20,898 bases of DNA from CAJBLF01 sp964430205 (GTDB taxonomy: Bacteria; Patescibacteriota; Gracilibacteria; Absconditabacterales; Absconditicoccaceae): contig CAYSER010000017.1 in assembly GCA_964430205.1 (NCBI GenBank), positions 1-20,898 of the forward strand, read 5' to 3'. Under the pieces are notes generated by a model. That model had not been told where the DNA came from, did no database searches, and saw nothing but the letters and a program-made list of their open reading frames with translations. The stretch's first letter is position 1. Every line of letters begins with the position of its first letter. A program made the translations under genes and the position numbers. This document shows, piece after piece, positions 7,644 to 15,824 of this stretch.

Positions 7644-8624
7644 ATGCTAATGGTTATAAGAAATCTGAAGCAAAAGAAAATACTAAATATCAAAACATTG
7701 TTCCGGCTTGTTGTTGTCTGTCTAGCATTCTACTTCTTGACCAAATTCGTCACCTCTCTCTCTGAGAGATTCACTCAGACCGCTCCTTCCGAGAATATGT
7801 ATACCTTAGGCGCTACGCTAACGTTTTCTGGTAAGATCCATATAGACAATAACTTCCCTCATTATACCCATTCCTTGGTCAATAAGGAAGGGAAGACTAT
7901 CGGACTCAAAAGCTCTACTATCAATCTCAATGCATATACTGACAAGAAGATCGAGGTCGTTTGAAGACTGAAAAAATACCTCAAACTGACTCCTGTCTTG
8001 GAGGTTGACTCCATCAAGATCCCTGATCAAGGGCTTATCATCACGGCCAACAGGTATTTCTTCGTCAAAGAGCTTCTCTATCTCGATTTCTCTACCCAAC
8101 CTCAGCTGAGCGCTTCCAAGTCATGAAACAATATCCAAGTCATGTTCGATGAAAATCCTGTAGTGCATATCGAGCGTTTCGTTTGCAGCAAGATCTTGAA
8201 ATCTCGTGATTGCACTTATCTGATCACCGATTATGTCCAAAACCATAAGGATACATTTGAATCCTATCGATGATATATCTTCTATAAGCATGGAACTGGA
8301 TTCTGGACGACATTCGATGACAATCAATTCGGTTTCCTTTTCAAAGATATCTCCGATGATATGATCTTGGATATTTCCAATATGTTCAAGATCGTCAACA
8401 CGGATTTTATCATCAATAATAAGCTGAATATCATCAAGTCGCATTGTCAGAACGATTTCGCACAGCTCACCAGTATCGACCCAGAATGAACGATTACCTA
8501 TCATGATCCGTATACTGTAACGCTTAGTCTTAAGGGGCTTGATAACAAGCAAGATCCTGCTACCTGCAGGATCACATTCGATCTTTGGAATAATCGGGAT
8601 GTCGTCGACACCCAGTTCAACTAG
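7644..8624 (+). CDS. Membrane-anchored exported protein with four cysteines
   Basis: A 326-residue protein of unknown family. A basic N-terminus (RNLKQKK) is followed by one hydrophobic helix at about 19-35 (LFRLVVVCLAFYFLTKF), the layout of a signal anchor. The remainder is a soluble, beta-rich domain. Residues 54-128 hold alternating strands, including FSGKIHIDN and KKIEVVGRLKKY, that could form an OB-like barrel; this is only an impression. Four cysteines lie beyond the anchor (C181, C190, C268, C308), enough for two disulfides if it is exported. UGA reads as Gly at 7962, 8124, 8271 and 8487. The promoter at 7582-7609 favours ATG 7644; ATG 7650 is also possible. It stands alone, divergent from rsmG, and converges on greA with a shared terminator. 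Confidence 0.75.
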
Positions 8625-8645
8625 TCCTTGTTCTCAGATACTTTC

Positions 8646-8680
8646 AAAAAAAATGGAATCGATCAGATCCCATTTTTTTG
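8646..8680. terminator. Shared bidirectional terminator
   Basis: A-rich arm ending in ATGGAATC (8653-8660) pairs with GATCCCAT (8666-8673) and a T-tract, with one mismatch and a 5-base loop. An eight-A run on one side and a seven-T run on the other let it work in both directions. It sits between the exported-protein gene (+) and greA (-). Confidence 0.8.
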
Positions 8681-8701
8681 TCTTTGAAATATCTCTCGGT
8701 G

Positions 8702-9202
8702 TTATTCTACATCCAATATCTTGATATCTCTCCTATCGTTATTGATCCTCATCTTCGCTACGTCGCCCGCTTTCCTTCCTTTTATCGCTAATCCTAGTGG
8801 TGATTCGAGTGATATCTTGATCGAATCTTTGATCCCTTTGAAGTTCTTGTCAAAATCCATCGTTGTCTCTCCTGTTCCTACGATAGTGACGGTGTACGTG
8901 TCGTTGTCATCAGTCTGTACGGTCACTTTGGATCCGTAATCGATGATTTTATCTGATTTTCCCTTCTTTTCTTCCTTGATGATCTCGACATCTTCGATCA
9001 ATTTCTCTATTTCTCCGATCCTCGAATTGATGAAATCCTTATCTTCGAGCGCAGATTTGTATTCGAAATTTTCCGAAAGATCTCCCATAGCTTTCGCTTC
9101 TCCCAATCTTTCCAAGACCGCAGGAAGCTTCACTTTCTTGAGCTCGTTGAGCTCTTGGACCAATTGTTCGTATCCTTCTTTGGTCAGATAGTTCTTTTTC
9201 AT
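8702..9202 (-). CDS. greA: Transcription elongation factor GreA
   Basis: A 166-residue protein. The N-terminal coiled coil (residues about 1-75) carries the acidic tip GDLSENFEYKSALEDK, whose Asp and Glu help RNA polymerase cleave backtracked transcripts. The C-terminal FKBP-like domain includes YGSKVTVQTDD and SPLGLAIKGRKAGD, the usual GreA ending. The length is close to the family norm of 158-160. It is the only sizeable gene here with no in-frame TGA, so it reads the same in either code. It is the last gene of the minus-strand series Nudix, HPF-like, greA and ends 22 bases before the shared terminator. No convincing ribosome binding site is seen. Confidence 0.95.
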   Translation of the reverse strand: MKKNYLTKEGYEQLVQELNELKKVKLPAVLERLGEAKAMGDLSENFEYKSALEDKDFINSRIGEIEKLIEDVEIIKEEKKGKSDKIIDYGSKVTVQTDDNDTYTVTIVGTGETTMDFDKNFKGIKDSIKISLESPLGLAIKGRKAGDVAKMRINNDRRDIKILDVE

Positions 9203-9263
9203 GTTTACACTAATACATATGATAAAATGGAGTGTGGAACAGTGTTATATGCCTGTCCGGCTT

Positions 9264-9593
9264 TTACGATTTGTATGAGGAAAGGTGCGTTTTGAAATGT
9301 TCGAATGCATGATTTGGGATGTCTTCTATGATCTTGAATCATCATTCTCCTGTCGATCGTTTGAATATTTCTCCATCATAGCTGAATTTGAAATCACCTA
9401 TCCGCTTTCCCAATTTATTCTTGCTGATGATATAGTCGATCCTGATCACTGCAGTATCCTTTTTCGAATAGATTTTCTTGAAATACGAATCCATCTTGCC
9501 TTCAATGTTTCTTTGGACGATGTCCTTGATAATCTCTTGCATGTTCACTGGAACATCTACGAATTGGTAAGAGGTGGTAGGTGTGTTAGCCAT
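9264..9593 (-). CDS. Possible HPF/RaiA-type ribosome hibernation factor
   Basis: A 109-residue protein. The pattern resembles the short HPF/RaiA (sigma-54 modulation) family: an early helix (IEGKMDSYFKKIYSK), beta strands (TAVIRIDYIISKN, RIGDFKFSYDGEIFKR), then an acidic turn and C-terminal helix (IEDIPNHAFEHFKTHLSS). Members bind near the decoding site of idle ribosomes. The match is by overall plan, not by a decisive motif. ATG 9593 (MANTPTT) is chosen; the frame stays open upstream to 9696 but has no other ATG there. TGA-TGA at 9339-9344 gives Gly-Gly. GGAG precedes the ATG at unusually short spacing. It lies 89 bases after the Nudix gene and 61 before greA. Confidence 0.5.
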
Positions 9594-9682
9594 GTCTCCG
9601 TTTGGGGAAAGAGATAAAAAATCATAGGGTGATAGTCTCTTGCTGGAAACTATATCCAATCAGCCAAAAAATGCAATCAGAT

Positions 9683-10180
9683 TTACCCGAGCTTACTCAT
9701 GAAATCTTTCTTGATGTTCTGGTTTTTCTGCGTGTCCTTTATCATCGAATAGCTTTTCCTGATCAATTCCCTGATATCCTGGTAGTAGATGAGCGATAGG
9801 ATCTCATTGAGTGTACATCGTTTGTGGATGCCGATATATCCTTCTGCATTCTCGATCTTGACGAGCCCTGGATTCCCGGTATATTCCATGAGGAAGTACG
9901 TAACATCCTTATCCATCTGTCCCTTCTGGCGTTCGACATTCCTGAGCTGCGTCGTTCCTAGCTGTTGCTTGATCCTCATCTGGTTGATAGGGATACCCGT
10001 CTCTTCACTCACTTCCCTGAGTGCTGTCTTCTGGATATTCTCGTTGCCTTGAATCTTGCCTTTGGGAGCCACCCGTTCTATCTTTCCACTGAGGGCATGT
10101 CTCTTGATGAGCAAGTATCTCGGTTCTCCGTCAGGAGCGATATAATACACAATTCATCAAGCGCTTTGTATAATCGCCAT
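9683..10180 (-). CDS. Nudix hydrolase
   Basis: A 165-residue protein with a complete Nudix box, G-x5-E-x7-REVSEETGI (residues 41-63). This binds Mg2+ and hydrolyses a nucleoside diphosphate linked to another group; the substrate cannot be read from the sequence. The N-terminus MAIIQSAGGIVYY is typical of the family, but its Gly-Gly is encoded by TGA-TGA (10154-10159), so a standard-code reading would start later and lose the first strand. The C-terminal region includes an acidic/aromatic stretch and the helix LIYYQDIRELIRKSYSMI. It stops with TAA at 9683. Upstream is a degenerate tandem repeat; downstream are the HPF-like gene and greA. Confidence 0.88.
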
Positions 10181-10188
10181 TATAAAAA

Positions 10189-10265
10189 TGCTAAAATGTT
10201 AAAAATGATTGATTGTTAAATTGACTAATTGCTAAAATGACTGCATGCTAGATTGCTGAAACGTG
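10189..10265. repeat. Degenerate tandem repeat of about 16 bases before the Nudix gene
   Basis: On the minus strand, about three and a half related units follow each other: GCAGTCATTTTAGCA, ATTAGTCAATTTAACA, ATCAATCATTTTTAACA and TTTTAGCA, with weaker copies upstream. A loose consensus is ATYARTCATTTTAACA. The block ends right before the Nudix ATG and is the only non-coding part of the gap from 10181 to 10298. No clear promoter is visible in it. Confidence 0.6.
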
Positions 10266-10298
10266 AAAATGCGGAGATATATGCATTATTGGTATGTA

Positions 10299-10694
10299 CT
10301 AGAATCAGCCTATCCGCTTGATGACTTTCTGCAATCATCTCGCTATGGGATCGGATTGAGGCGTGTTGATCTCCTCTATGAGATTTGATCATGCTTTTAC
10401 CCTATTGATATTCGTCTCTCCAGGATTCTGATTTACCCATTGTTGTCCATCGACTCGTTGGGTGCTTTTCGGTATATCCTTATCTATCGGCTCTTTTCTT
10501 TCCTCTTCCTTCGGCTTGGTCTCGAAATTCTTTTCAAGTTCCTTGAGCTCTGCATCTTTTTTCGCTTGATCTTCGTACTCCTTTTCGCTGAGCTTACTCT
10601 TGTTGATTGTAAACTCTTTCGGGCTCTCTTTCGCTCCTCATCCTCATTGCTCTTTTTCGAGCATAAGATCTTCAGGTGCTTTGTTATCTGTCAT
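10299..10694 (-). CDS. Hydrophilic 131-aa protein downstream of hrcA
   Basis: A 131-residue, highly charged protein. The N-terminus is acidic, then TGA-GGA-TGA-GGA encodes four glycines (residues 17-20). A long Lys/Glu-rich stretch (about 25-75, with SEKEYEDQAKKDAELKELEKN) is probably helical or coiled coil. The end is mildly basic (LQKVIKRIGGF). No catalytic or binding motif is seen and no family is recognised. It starts 11 bases after the hrcA stop, so it is very likely cotranslated with HrcA. grpE often follows hrcA in other bacteria, and the charged helical stretch invites comparison, but the protein lacks the GrpE core and is too short. I do not call it GrpE. Confidence 0.65.
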
Positions 10695-10705
10695 AGTGCT
10701 TTGTG

Positions 10706-11377
10706 TTATGTACTTAAAGAGTTGAGTACCTTCTGGATTATTGCTAGGTTCTTCTTGTAGTTGACTCTTGTCGGACCGATGATGCAGAGCATGCAGTCAT
10801 AATCTTCGATCGTGATCTTCGTGTAGAGGCAGGAGATCAACGTCTTCTGATCTTCGATGAAGGTATAGTAGATCTGGTTCTTCTTCAGGATCTTGCTATC
10901 GATGAATTTCACTATTCTTTTTTCCTCGATGAAACGGATAATGCTTTTTGTGGTATGATATTCGTCGAGCATATCATCTCTGAGGAGATTATTGATGCCT
11001 AGATAATAATATTCATCGTTTCTTACGAATCCGACGACGACTCCATCGGCCAATGATCCTATACTTTCTACCAATTCCTTGAGCCCGCTTCTCACCTTGA
11101 TGACTTCTTCGTCTTTTTCCTCTTCCTGCGCGACTAGATAATTCTGGATATAGGTTGTTAGTCATTGTACCGTAGGCACTCTTCCGGAACTATTGTAAGG
11201 CTGATAGACCATGCCTGCCTTCTCCAACATATTTAGATACTTCCTGAGCGTGGATGGAGCATATTCCGCATCTTCCAAGGAATGCAGAAATTTAGAACCT
11301 ACCGGTTCTCCTTTATTGATATAATTGTCGATGACGACATCGAGCAGTGCGAGAAGTTTTTGATCAAAATCTGCCAT
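10706..11377 (-). CDS. hrcA: Heat-inducible transcription repressor HrcA (compact form)
   Basis: A 223-residue protein. The N-terminal winged helix matches HrcA closely: LDVVIDNYINKGEPVGSKFL, then STLRKYLNMLEKAGMVYQP and GRVPT. The C-terminal part keeps the HrcA core YYLGINNLLRDD and the hallmark IGPTRVNY. TGA at 11162-11164 supplies the Gly after VPTVQ and splits the gene under the standard code. HrcA is usually about 340 residues, so this version is some 115 shorter, mostly in the region between the two conserved ends. It binds CIRCE operators and represses chaperone genes. A promoter lies 55-82 bases upstream; no CIRCE is seen there, but a degenerate one is near clpC. It heads a minus-strand series that includes the 131-aa protein. 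Confidence 0.85.
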
Positions 11378-11431
11378 AGCTGAAATTTTGCTTCTTCATT
11401 TCTAAAATCGGTACGTTTCTTTGTTGTTTCT

Positions 11432-11459
11432 TGTATACGGATTCACTTCAAATTTTCAA
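11432..11459 (-). promoter_or_regulatory. Promoter of hrcA
   Basis: On the minus strand, TTGAAA (11454-11459), a 16-base spacer and TATACA (11432-11437). The expected start is near 11425, giving a leader of about 50 bases to the hrcA ATG. It follows the terminator of the upstream operon, so hrcA has independent transcription. Confidence 0.6.
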
Positions 11460-11497
11460 GGAGTTTTGCTTTCGCGGTATCCATGGGCACTTTATCG

Positions 11498-11522
11498 AAA
11501 AAAAACCGTTTGAGGTTTTTTT
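11498..11522. terminator. Terminator after the FtsE-like operon
   Basis: Eight A, CC, the loop GTTTGA, GG and seven T form an A/T-rich hairpin with T-tracts on both sides. On the minus strand it lies 37 bases after the stop of the 165-aa gene. The stem has only two G/C pairs, so it may be leaky. Confidence 0.65.
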
Positions 11523-11559
11523 CTTCTGTCTACTATGCTATCTTCCGGTACGATCACGG

Positions 11560-12057
11560 CTAATCCACGGATGATTCGTCCTCGTTCTCTACGGTTTGCG
11601 CTTTTTCCAACTCTTTCTGCCGCAGTATCCTATTGATCGACATTCTCGTTGGTGATGCATTACAGAATTCATCAGCGGTCAATACGAGAAATCCCTTGAT
11701 CCCTTGCATGATATAGCTCAGATTGAAATCATTTTCCCGTATCTTCTGGTGGATCTTATGCTCTCCAACCTTTTCCAATCCTTTGGTCGAGATATAGTAC
11801 ATGATATCATGGTCTCCTATCGTCACATCAGGATTTTTCTCATATTCCAATTCATGGATCTGGTCCGTATTCTGTTGGTCGAGAATTATTAGGTATTCCT
11901 TAAGCGCATCGATATTCTGGAGGATATTCTTGATCTTGTAATAATGCAGATATTTCAAAAACTCCTTTACCTCTTCCTTGAGATATCATGCGATATCCAA
12001 TGTGTTTAGTTCGTCGATGATATGTCTGCTGATAATATCTTTCTTGCTGTCTGCCAT
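11560..12057 (-). CDS. 165-aa protein of unknown function, in operon with FtsE-like ATPase
   Basis: A 165-residue soluble protein with no membrane segment. The N-terminal half looks helical (SRHIIDELNTLDIAGYLKEEVKEFL, split by a TGA-encoded Gly at 11986). The middle is mixed (DVTIGDHDIMYYISTKGLEKVGEHKIH), and the end is acidic (ENEDESSVD). It stops at TAG 11560. It follows the FtsE-like gene by 37 bases on the same strand, so the two are probably cotranscribed. In most bacteria the partner of FtsE is the membrane protein FtsX; this protein cannot be FtsX, since it has no transmembrane helix. I do not recognise the family. The ATG at 12057 is the first in the frame with a sensible fit to the operon. 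Confidence 0.65.
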
Positions 12058-12094
12058 GGGAAGATCATCATGAGAAGAGATAAAGATGAGGTGA

Positions 12095-12763
12095 TTATTT
12101 GATGATGTGAAGGTTGATGTGATTCTTGGCTTTGAGATAGTTGAGGAGGTGGATATCATGGGTGATCAGGAAGATTGTATTCCCAGATTTATTCGCTTCG
12201 ATAAGGATGTCGGCGACTGTTTGGGTGCTTTCCCGATCCAAGTTCCCTGTAGGTTCGTCGGCTATGATGAATTCGGGATCGTGGATAAGTGCTCTTGCTA
12301 AGGAAACCATCTGTTTCTCTCCTGCACTCAGCAATTTTGTCGGTTTGTCCAGCAAGTGTTTGATGTTGATTTTCTGCAATATTTGCTTGAGTTTTGACTC
12401 TATGACCGTTTCACCGAGTTCATACAGTTTGAGCGGATAAATGATATTTTCCTTTACTGTCTCATCTTCCAAGAGCTGATAATCTTGGAAAACGATGCCA
12501 AGTCTCTTCCTTAGGACCTGGATATCCTCAGGGGAGAATTTAGAGACATCCTGTCTGTTGTAGAAGATGGTCTTTTCTGGCGGCCTAAGCTTTCCTATGA
12601 TGAATTTTACCAATGTTGTTTTTCCGGTGCCTGATTTCCCCGTTAACACGAAAAAATCGTTAACGTCTAGCGAGAAGCTCAATTTATCAAAAAGCGGCAC
12701 TGGATTGTCCCGATATCATCGACTGAGATTCTTGATCTCTATCAACGGCGTATTTTTCTCCAT
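12095..12763 (-). CDS. ftsE: FtsE-like ABC transporter ATPase
   Basis: A 222-residue ABC ATPase. Walker A is GKSGTGKTT (42-50), the Q-loop VFQDYQLLED (91-100), Walker B FIIADEPTGNLD (165-176) and the H-loop LITHDIHLL. GIVFQDYQLLEDETVKEN and the overall length match FtsE, the division-linked ATPase that works with FtsX to control peptidoglycan hydrolases. The signature reads LSAGEKQ instead of LSGGEQ. UGA in NLSRGYRD is Gly; reading it recovers the true N-terminus MEKNTPLIEI. No ftsX is next to it, so LolD/MacB-type relatives are an alternative. A near-consensus promoter lies 37-65 bases upstream, and a 165-aa unknown protein follows. Confidence 0.75.
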
Positions 12764-12799
12764 GGCTTTTGACTATATAAAAGCTTTATCATATATCTG

Positions 12800-12828
12800 A
12801 TTATATCCTCGGAAATGCATTTTTGCAA
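12800..12828 (-). promoter_or_regulatory. Promoter of the FtsE-like gene
   Basis: On the minus strand, TTGCAA (12823-12828), an ideal 17-base spacer and a perfect TATAAT (12800-12805). This is the best promoter match in the window. Confidence 0.7.
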
Positions 12829-12830
12829 AA

Positions 12831-12857
12831 CAAATCCCATGTCCCCGAGGGGATTTG
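12831..12857. repeat. Inverted repeat between the ftsE and pheS promoters
   Basis: CAAATCCC (12831-12838) and GGGATTTG (12850-12857) pair perfectly over 8 bp around an 11-base loop. The loop's CCGAGG (12845-12850) can pair instead with CCTCGG at 12807-12812, inside the spacer of the ftsE promoter. No T-run follows, so it is not a terminator. It may be an operator or an RNA switch element. Confidence 0.4.
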
Positions 12858-12918
12858 ATTGACAAAACATTCAAAACTTATGGAAATCGAGCAAAGTTAT
12901 CCAAAATAGAGGAAATCG

Positions 12919-12946
12919 TTGAAAATGCTAAAGAAATGCCTACATT
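12919..12946 (+). promoter_or_regulatory. Candidate promoter of pheS
   Basis: TTGAAA (12919-12924), a 16-base spacer and TACATT (12941-12946), 33 bases before the pheS ATG. Confidence 0.5.
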
Positions 12947-12979
12947 GGGATCAGCGCATTTATTTTTTTTATTGTACGG

Positions 12980-14002
12980 ATGCTAGAACTCAAACAGGTT
13001 TTATGAGAGTTGGAGAACGTCACGGATATGACGCAATTGGATAGTTTCTTCCAAACATACCTCGGCAAGAAAGGACTTCTTAATGAGGAATTCAAACATA
13101 TGCTCACCCTTTCCCCTGAAGAGAAGAAAGAGAGATGAGCTCAGCTTTCAGAGATAAAGACCAAGCTTATGGAAGCATATGAGGCCAAAGAGCAAAGTTT
13201 CAAGATAACCCAGATCAATGCACAACTCGAGAAGGATCCCGTAGATATCAGTTTGGATGTCTCTCTGGAACAGGGCTCATACTCATTATTGACTAATATC
13301 AGGAGAGAAGTGGAGGATATCTTTAAGTCACTTGGATTTGTCATGGAATATGGAACGGAGATGGTGACAAAATTCGAGAATTTCGAATCTGTGAATATCC
13401 CTCTCACTCATCCTGCTACAGAAATGCATGACACTATCTATCTCCAAGAAAAGGATCCTTCGGGGGAGAATTTTGTCCTTAGGACTCATACGTCTTGCAT
13501 GCAGAATTATATGATCAGGAAGTATGGCGTGCCGCTCAAGGCATTGGTCCCTGGCAGAGCATATAGGTTCGAAGATATGAATGCTACCCACGATGTTATG
13601 TTCTATCAAGTTGAAGGGATGTATATCGGCAAAAATATCAGTATCGCTCATTTCAAGGATCTGATTGATACGATGCTCAACGCTGTGCTCAAAAAGAAAG
13701 TGGAGACAAGGATAAGGCCTTGATATTTCCCTTTCGTCGAGCCATGATTCGAGATAGATGTTAGATATGAATATTTCAATGTGAAGACAGGAAAGAAAGA
13801 GATGTCCGATCGATTGGAAATCCTGCCTGGTGGAATGATCCATCCGGAAGTGCTCAAGGCGGCTGGCATTGATCCTGCTGAATGACGATCGTGATTCGCT
13901 TTTGGGTTAGGTATGAGCAGATTGGCTGCTGTACGTTACGGTATCAAGGACATCAGATATTTCACTAATGGCGATCTAAGATTCGCAAAATCATTCGCAT
14001 AA
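12980..14002 (+). CDS. pheS: Phenylalanine-tRNA ligase alpha subunit
   Basis: A 340-residue class II synthetase subunit that charges tRNA-Phe as an alpha2beta2 enzyme with PheT. The N-terminal coiled coil includes YLGKKGLLNEEFK. Catalytic motifs follow: HPATEMHDTIYL, LRTHTSCMQ, RAYRFEDMNATHDVMFYQVEG, YFPFVEPGFEIDV, and GFAFGLGMSRLA near the end with IRYFTNGDLRF. TGA codons give Gly at conserved positions (after KKER, RP, VEP and in GGRSGFAFG's neighbourhood). ATG 12980 is chosen because MLELKQVLGELENVTD matches the family's first helix; ATG 13028 would remove it. There is no clear ribosome binding site. pheT is not adjacent, unlike the usual pheST operon. A terminator follows. Confidence 0.93.
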
Positions 14003-14021
14003 TATGCTATTCTCATGGTAT

Positions 14022-14052
14022 AAAAAAATCCCTCATCGGAGGGATTTTTTTT
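14022..14052. terminator. Shared bidirectional terminator of pheS and the glycosyltransferase gene
   Basis: AATCCCTC (up to 14034) pairs with GAGGGATT (from 14039) around the loop ATCG. A runs of seven A on one side and eight T on the other extend the stem. The TAA stop of the minus-strand glycosyltransferase (14051-14053) overlaps the T-tract. Confidence 0.9.
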
Positions 14053-15154
14053 ATTTATGCTTCCATTTCTCTCTGATTCTTTTGGCTATCATCTTTCTAT
14101 CTCGTTTTTTCTCCATAAATCTCTGGAACCCTTCTATGAGCGTGTGATGCTTCTTGTCTTTCACCAATATTCAGCAGTCCTTATCGACCAACTCCGCTGT
14201 CGCTCATTCTCCGTAACCGAAAACCGGTACTCCGAGAAGCAACGCTTCAACGGTTCAGATTCCATAGCTTTCCTTCGTCAGGTTGATCAGGCCTTTTGCC
14301 TGGCTGATGATCTTGATTTTCTCATCCACATCCTCGATCCGACCGACGAAGATGATAGAAGGTCCGGCGATGGATTTAAGTCGCTTTTCATCGGGTCCGC
14401 TGCCCATCATGATGAGCGGGACGTTGAGTTCGTTGCATAACCTGATGATCTTGTCCGCTTCTCTTACGAATGCGACCAATCTGCCCACGTAGAGATAATA
14501 ATTGAGCGGTGATTCCTGCACTGCGGGGAAAAAGAACTTATTTGGTATGCGCGGATATCTGATGGTGATGTTTTTCATTCCGTACAGCTTTTCCGCTGTT
14601 TTTGCCGTATATATGCTATTGGCATAGATTTTGTCGAATTTCGTGAACTTAAGATCCCATTTTCTCAGTCTCGGTACGATCCGATTGAAGATCTTACCTT
14701 TGATGCCCTTGAGTTTCTCTCTGTATTCATCGTAATGTGTCCGGATGTATTGCATAGGGGAGTGTAGGTATAGTACCATCGGCACACTCATCGGCGTGAT
14801 GTTCTTTGCGATGGCGAACGATGAGATCATGATATATTCTGGCCTGTATCTTTTAATCTTCCTGGAAAGTATCTTCATCAGCATCGGATAAAAGAACATG
14901 AGATTGCGATAATCCAGCAACCGTGAAAGGACCGGAATCTTATGTTTGCTGCATCGGAGAAATAATGCATTGAGCCGTTTCGGTAATGCTGTCACGACTT
15001 CTAGGTCGTGATGCCCTGTCTTGAGATATTTCCGTTCGGAATATATCGTAAACACTTTTGCATGATCTACGTGCTTCTCTTCATCGATGAGGTCCTGAAG
15101 TACCGTGAGCGCTCATCATGGCAGTATCCGGCAATGGACAAAAGCAACTTTCAT
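14051..15154 (-). CDS. GT4-family glycosyltransferase
   Basis: A 367-residue GT-B fold enzyme that would move a sugar from a nucleotide donor. The N-terminus MKVAFVHCRILPGGALTVLQDL has the usual first strand and glycine loop; the Gly-Gly is TGA-TGA (15113-15118). The second domain starts near YLYVGRLV, followed by IMMGSGPDEKRL and IIFVGRIEDVDEK. The donor-binding motif is KESYGIGTVEALLLGVPVFGYGEGATAELV, with TGA encoding the Gly after SYGI and that of GYGEGATAE. The C-terminus is very basic (MEKKRDRKMIAKRIRERKWKHK) and may touch the membrane. The acceptor is unknown; likely targets are surface glycans or lipids. It has no glycan-gene neighbours and stands as a single gene. Confidence 0.88.
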
Positions 15155-15268
15155 ATGATTTGTTAAAACGAATAAACTATTTTTCTCTTTTTTATCGCTT
15201 CTTCGTTTTATCGTTTAGGCGTTGTTATTGCAAGGAAATGTTGTTGTGAGAGAAGCGCTTGAAAAGCT

Positions 15269-15296
15269 GCCGCAAAAGTGTATCAATCAGTCGTTT
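15269..15296 (+). promoter_or_regulatory. Candidate promoter of the 135-aa gene
   Basis: TTGAAA (15269-15274), a 16-base spacer and TATCAA (15291-15296), 21 bases before the ATG at 15318, so the leader would be short. The rest of the gap 15155-15268 is AT-rich with no gene. Confidence 0.45.
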
Positions 15297-15317
15297 TATG
15301 TTTTTTTGGTATCTGGA

Positions 15318-15725
15318 ATGGATAGAGAAGAAAGAGTGTTTCTAAGAAAGAATCTTATCAAGTTTATCATCGGATTAATCCTGCTCTGATTCTCTTTTTC
15401 CTATATTCAACATCATCCTGCGGAAAAAGCTTCCATATTTTCCGGATTCCAGGTCCTTCGGCAGAGAGGGATCGTCTACTTCCATAAGCTTACCAATACC
15501 AATTCCGAGGCACTTCAAAGGAAGTTCGATTATGAGAAGACCTATGGAGAGCTTATCAATATGGTACAGATGAAGAAATGCACTGATCCAGCAATTCTCA
15601 CAGAGATCAATGAGACCTACCTCGCTCTTAAGAAAGAGGCTATCAAGACGCTTGATGAAAATCTCCCTGGCTATATCCGCAAGGCCAATGAATACAAGAA
15701 CATGATAGATACTTGCGCTAGATAG
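15318..15725 (+). CDS. Small membrane-anchored protein of unknown function
   Basis: A 135-residue protein. A charged start (MDREERVFLRKN) leads into one hydrophobic helix, residues 13-30 (LIKFIIGLILLGFSFSYI), with a TGA-encoded Gly in the middle (15387-15389). The rest is a helical, charged domain with SEALQRKFDYEKTYGEL and INETYLALKKEAIKTL. Two cysteines, C88 and C133 (MKKCTD and IDTCAR), could pair in an extracytoplasmic location. The basic N-terminus suggests the domain faces outward. TGG AATG precedes the coding region, but there is no good ribosome binding site. It is a single gene with its own promoter and a terminator shared with rseP. I do not recognise the family. Confidence 0.7.
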
Positions 15726-15774
15726 TCTTTAGATTTTAGCGCTTAGCATGTTTCTCCTTCTAGATCTTAAAGAG

Positions 15775-15806
15775 AAAAAAACTCCGTGGAATGCGGAGTT
15801 TTTTTT
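15775..15806. terminator. Shared bidirectional terminator of the 135-aa gene and rseP
   Basis: ACTCCG (15781-15786) pairs with CGGAGT (15794-15799) around the loop TGGAATG, extended by A/T pairs, with six or more A before and eight T after. It lies between convergent genes. Confidence 0.85.
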
Positions 15807-15824
15807 GCTTATCTATCTCTGATT

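Noticed and set aside
10299..10694. GrpE, from its position after hrcA
   Set aside because: At 131 residues it lacks the GrpE core and beta domain; only the charged helical stretch is similar.
11300..11484. Minus-strand frame from ATG 11484 (MDTAKAKLLENLKG) overlapping hrcA
   Set aside because: It contains the hrcA promoter, overlaps the hrcA coding region in another frame and shows no recognisable motif.
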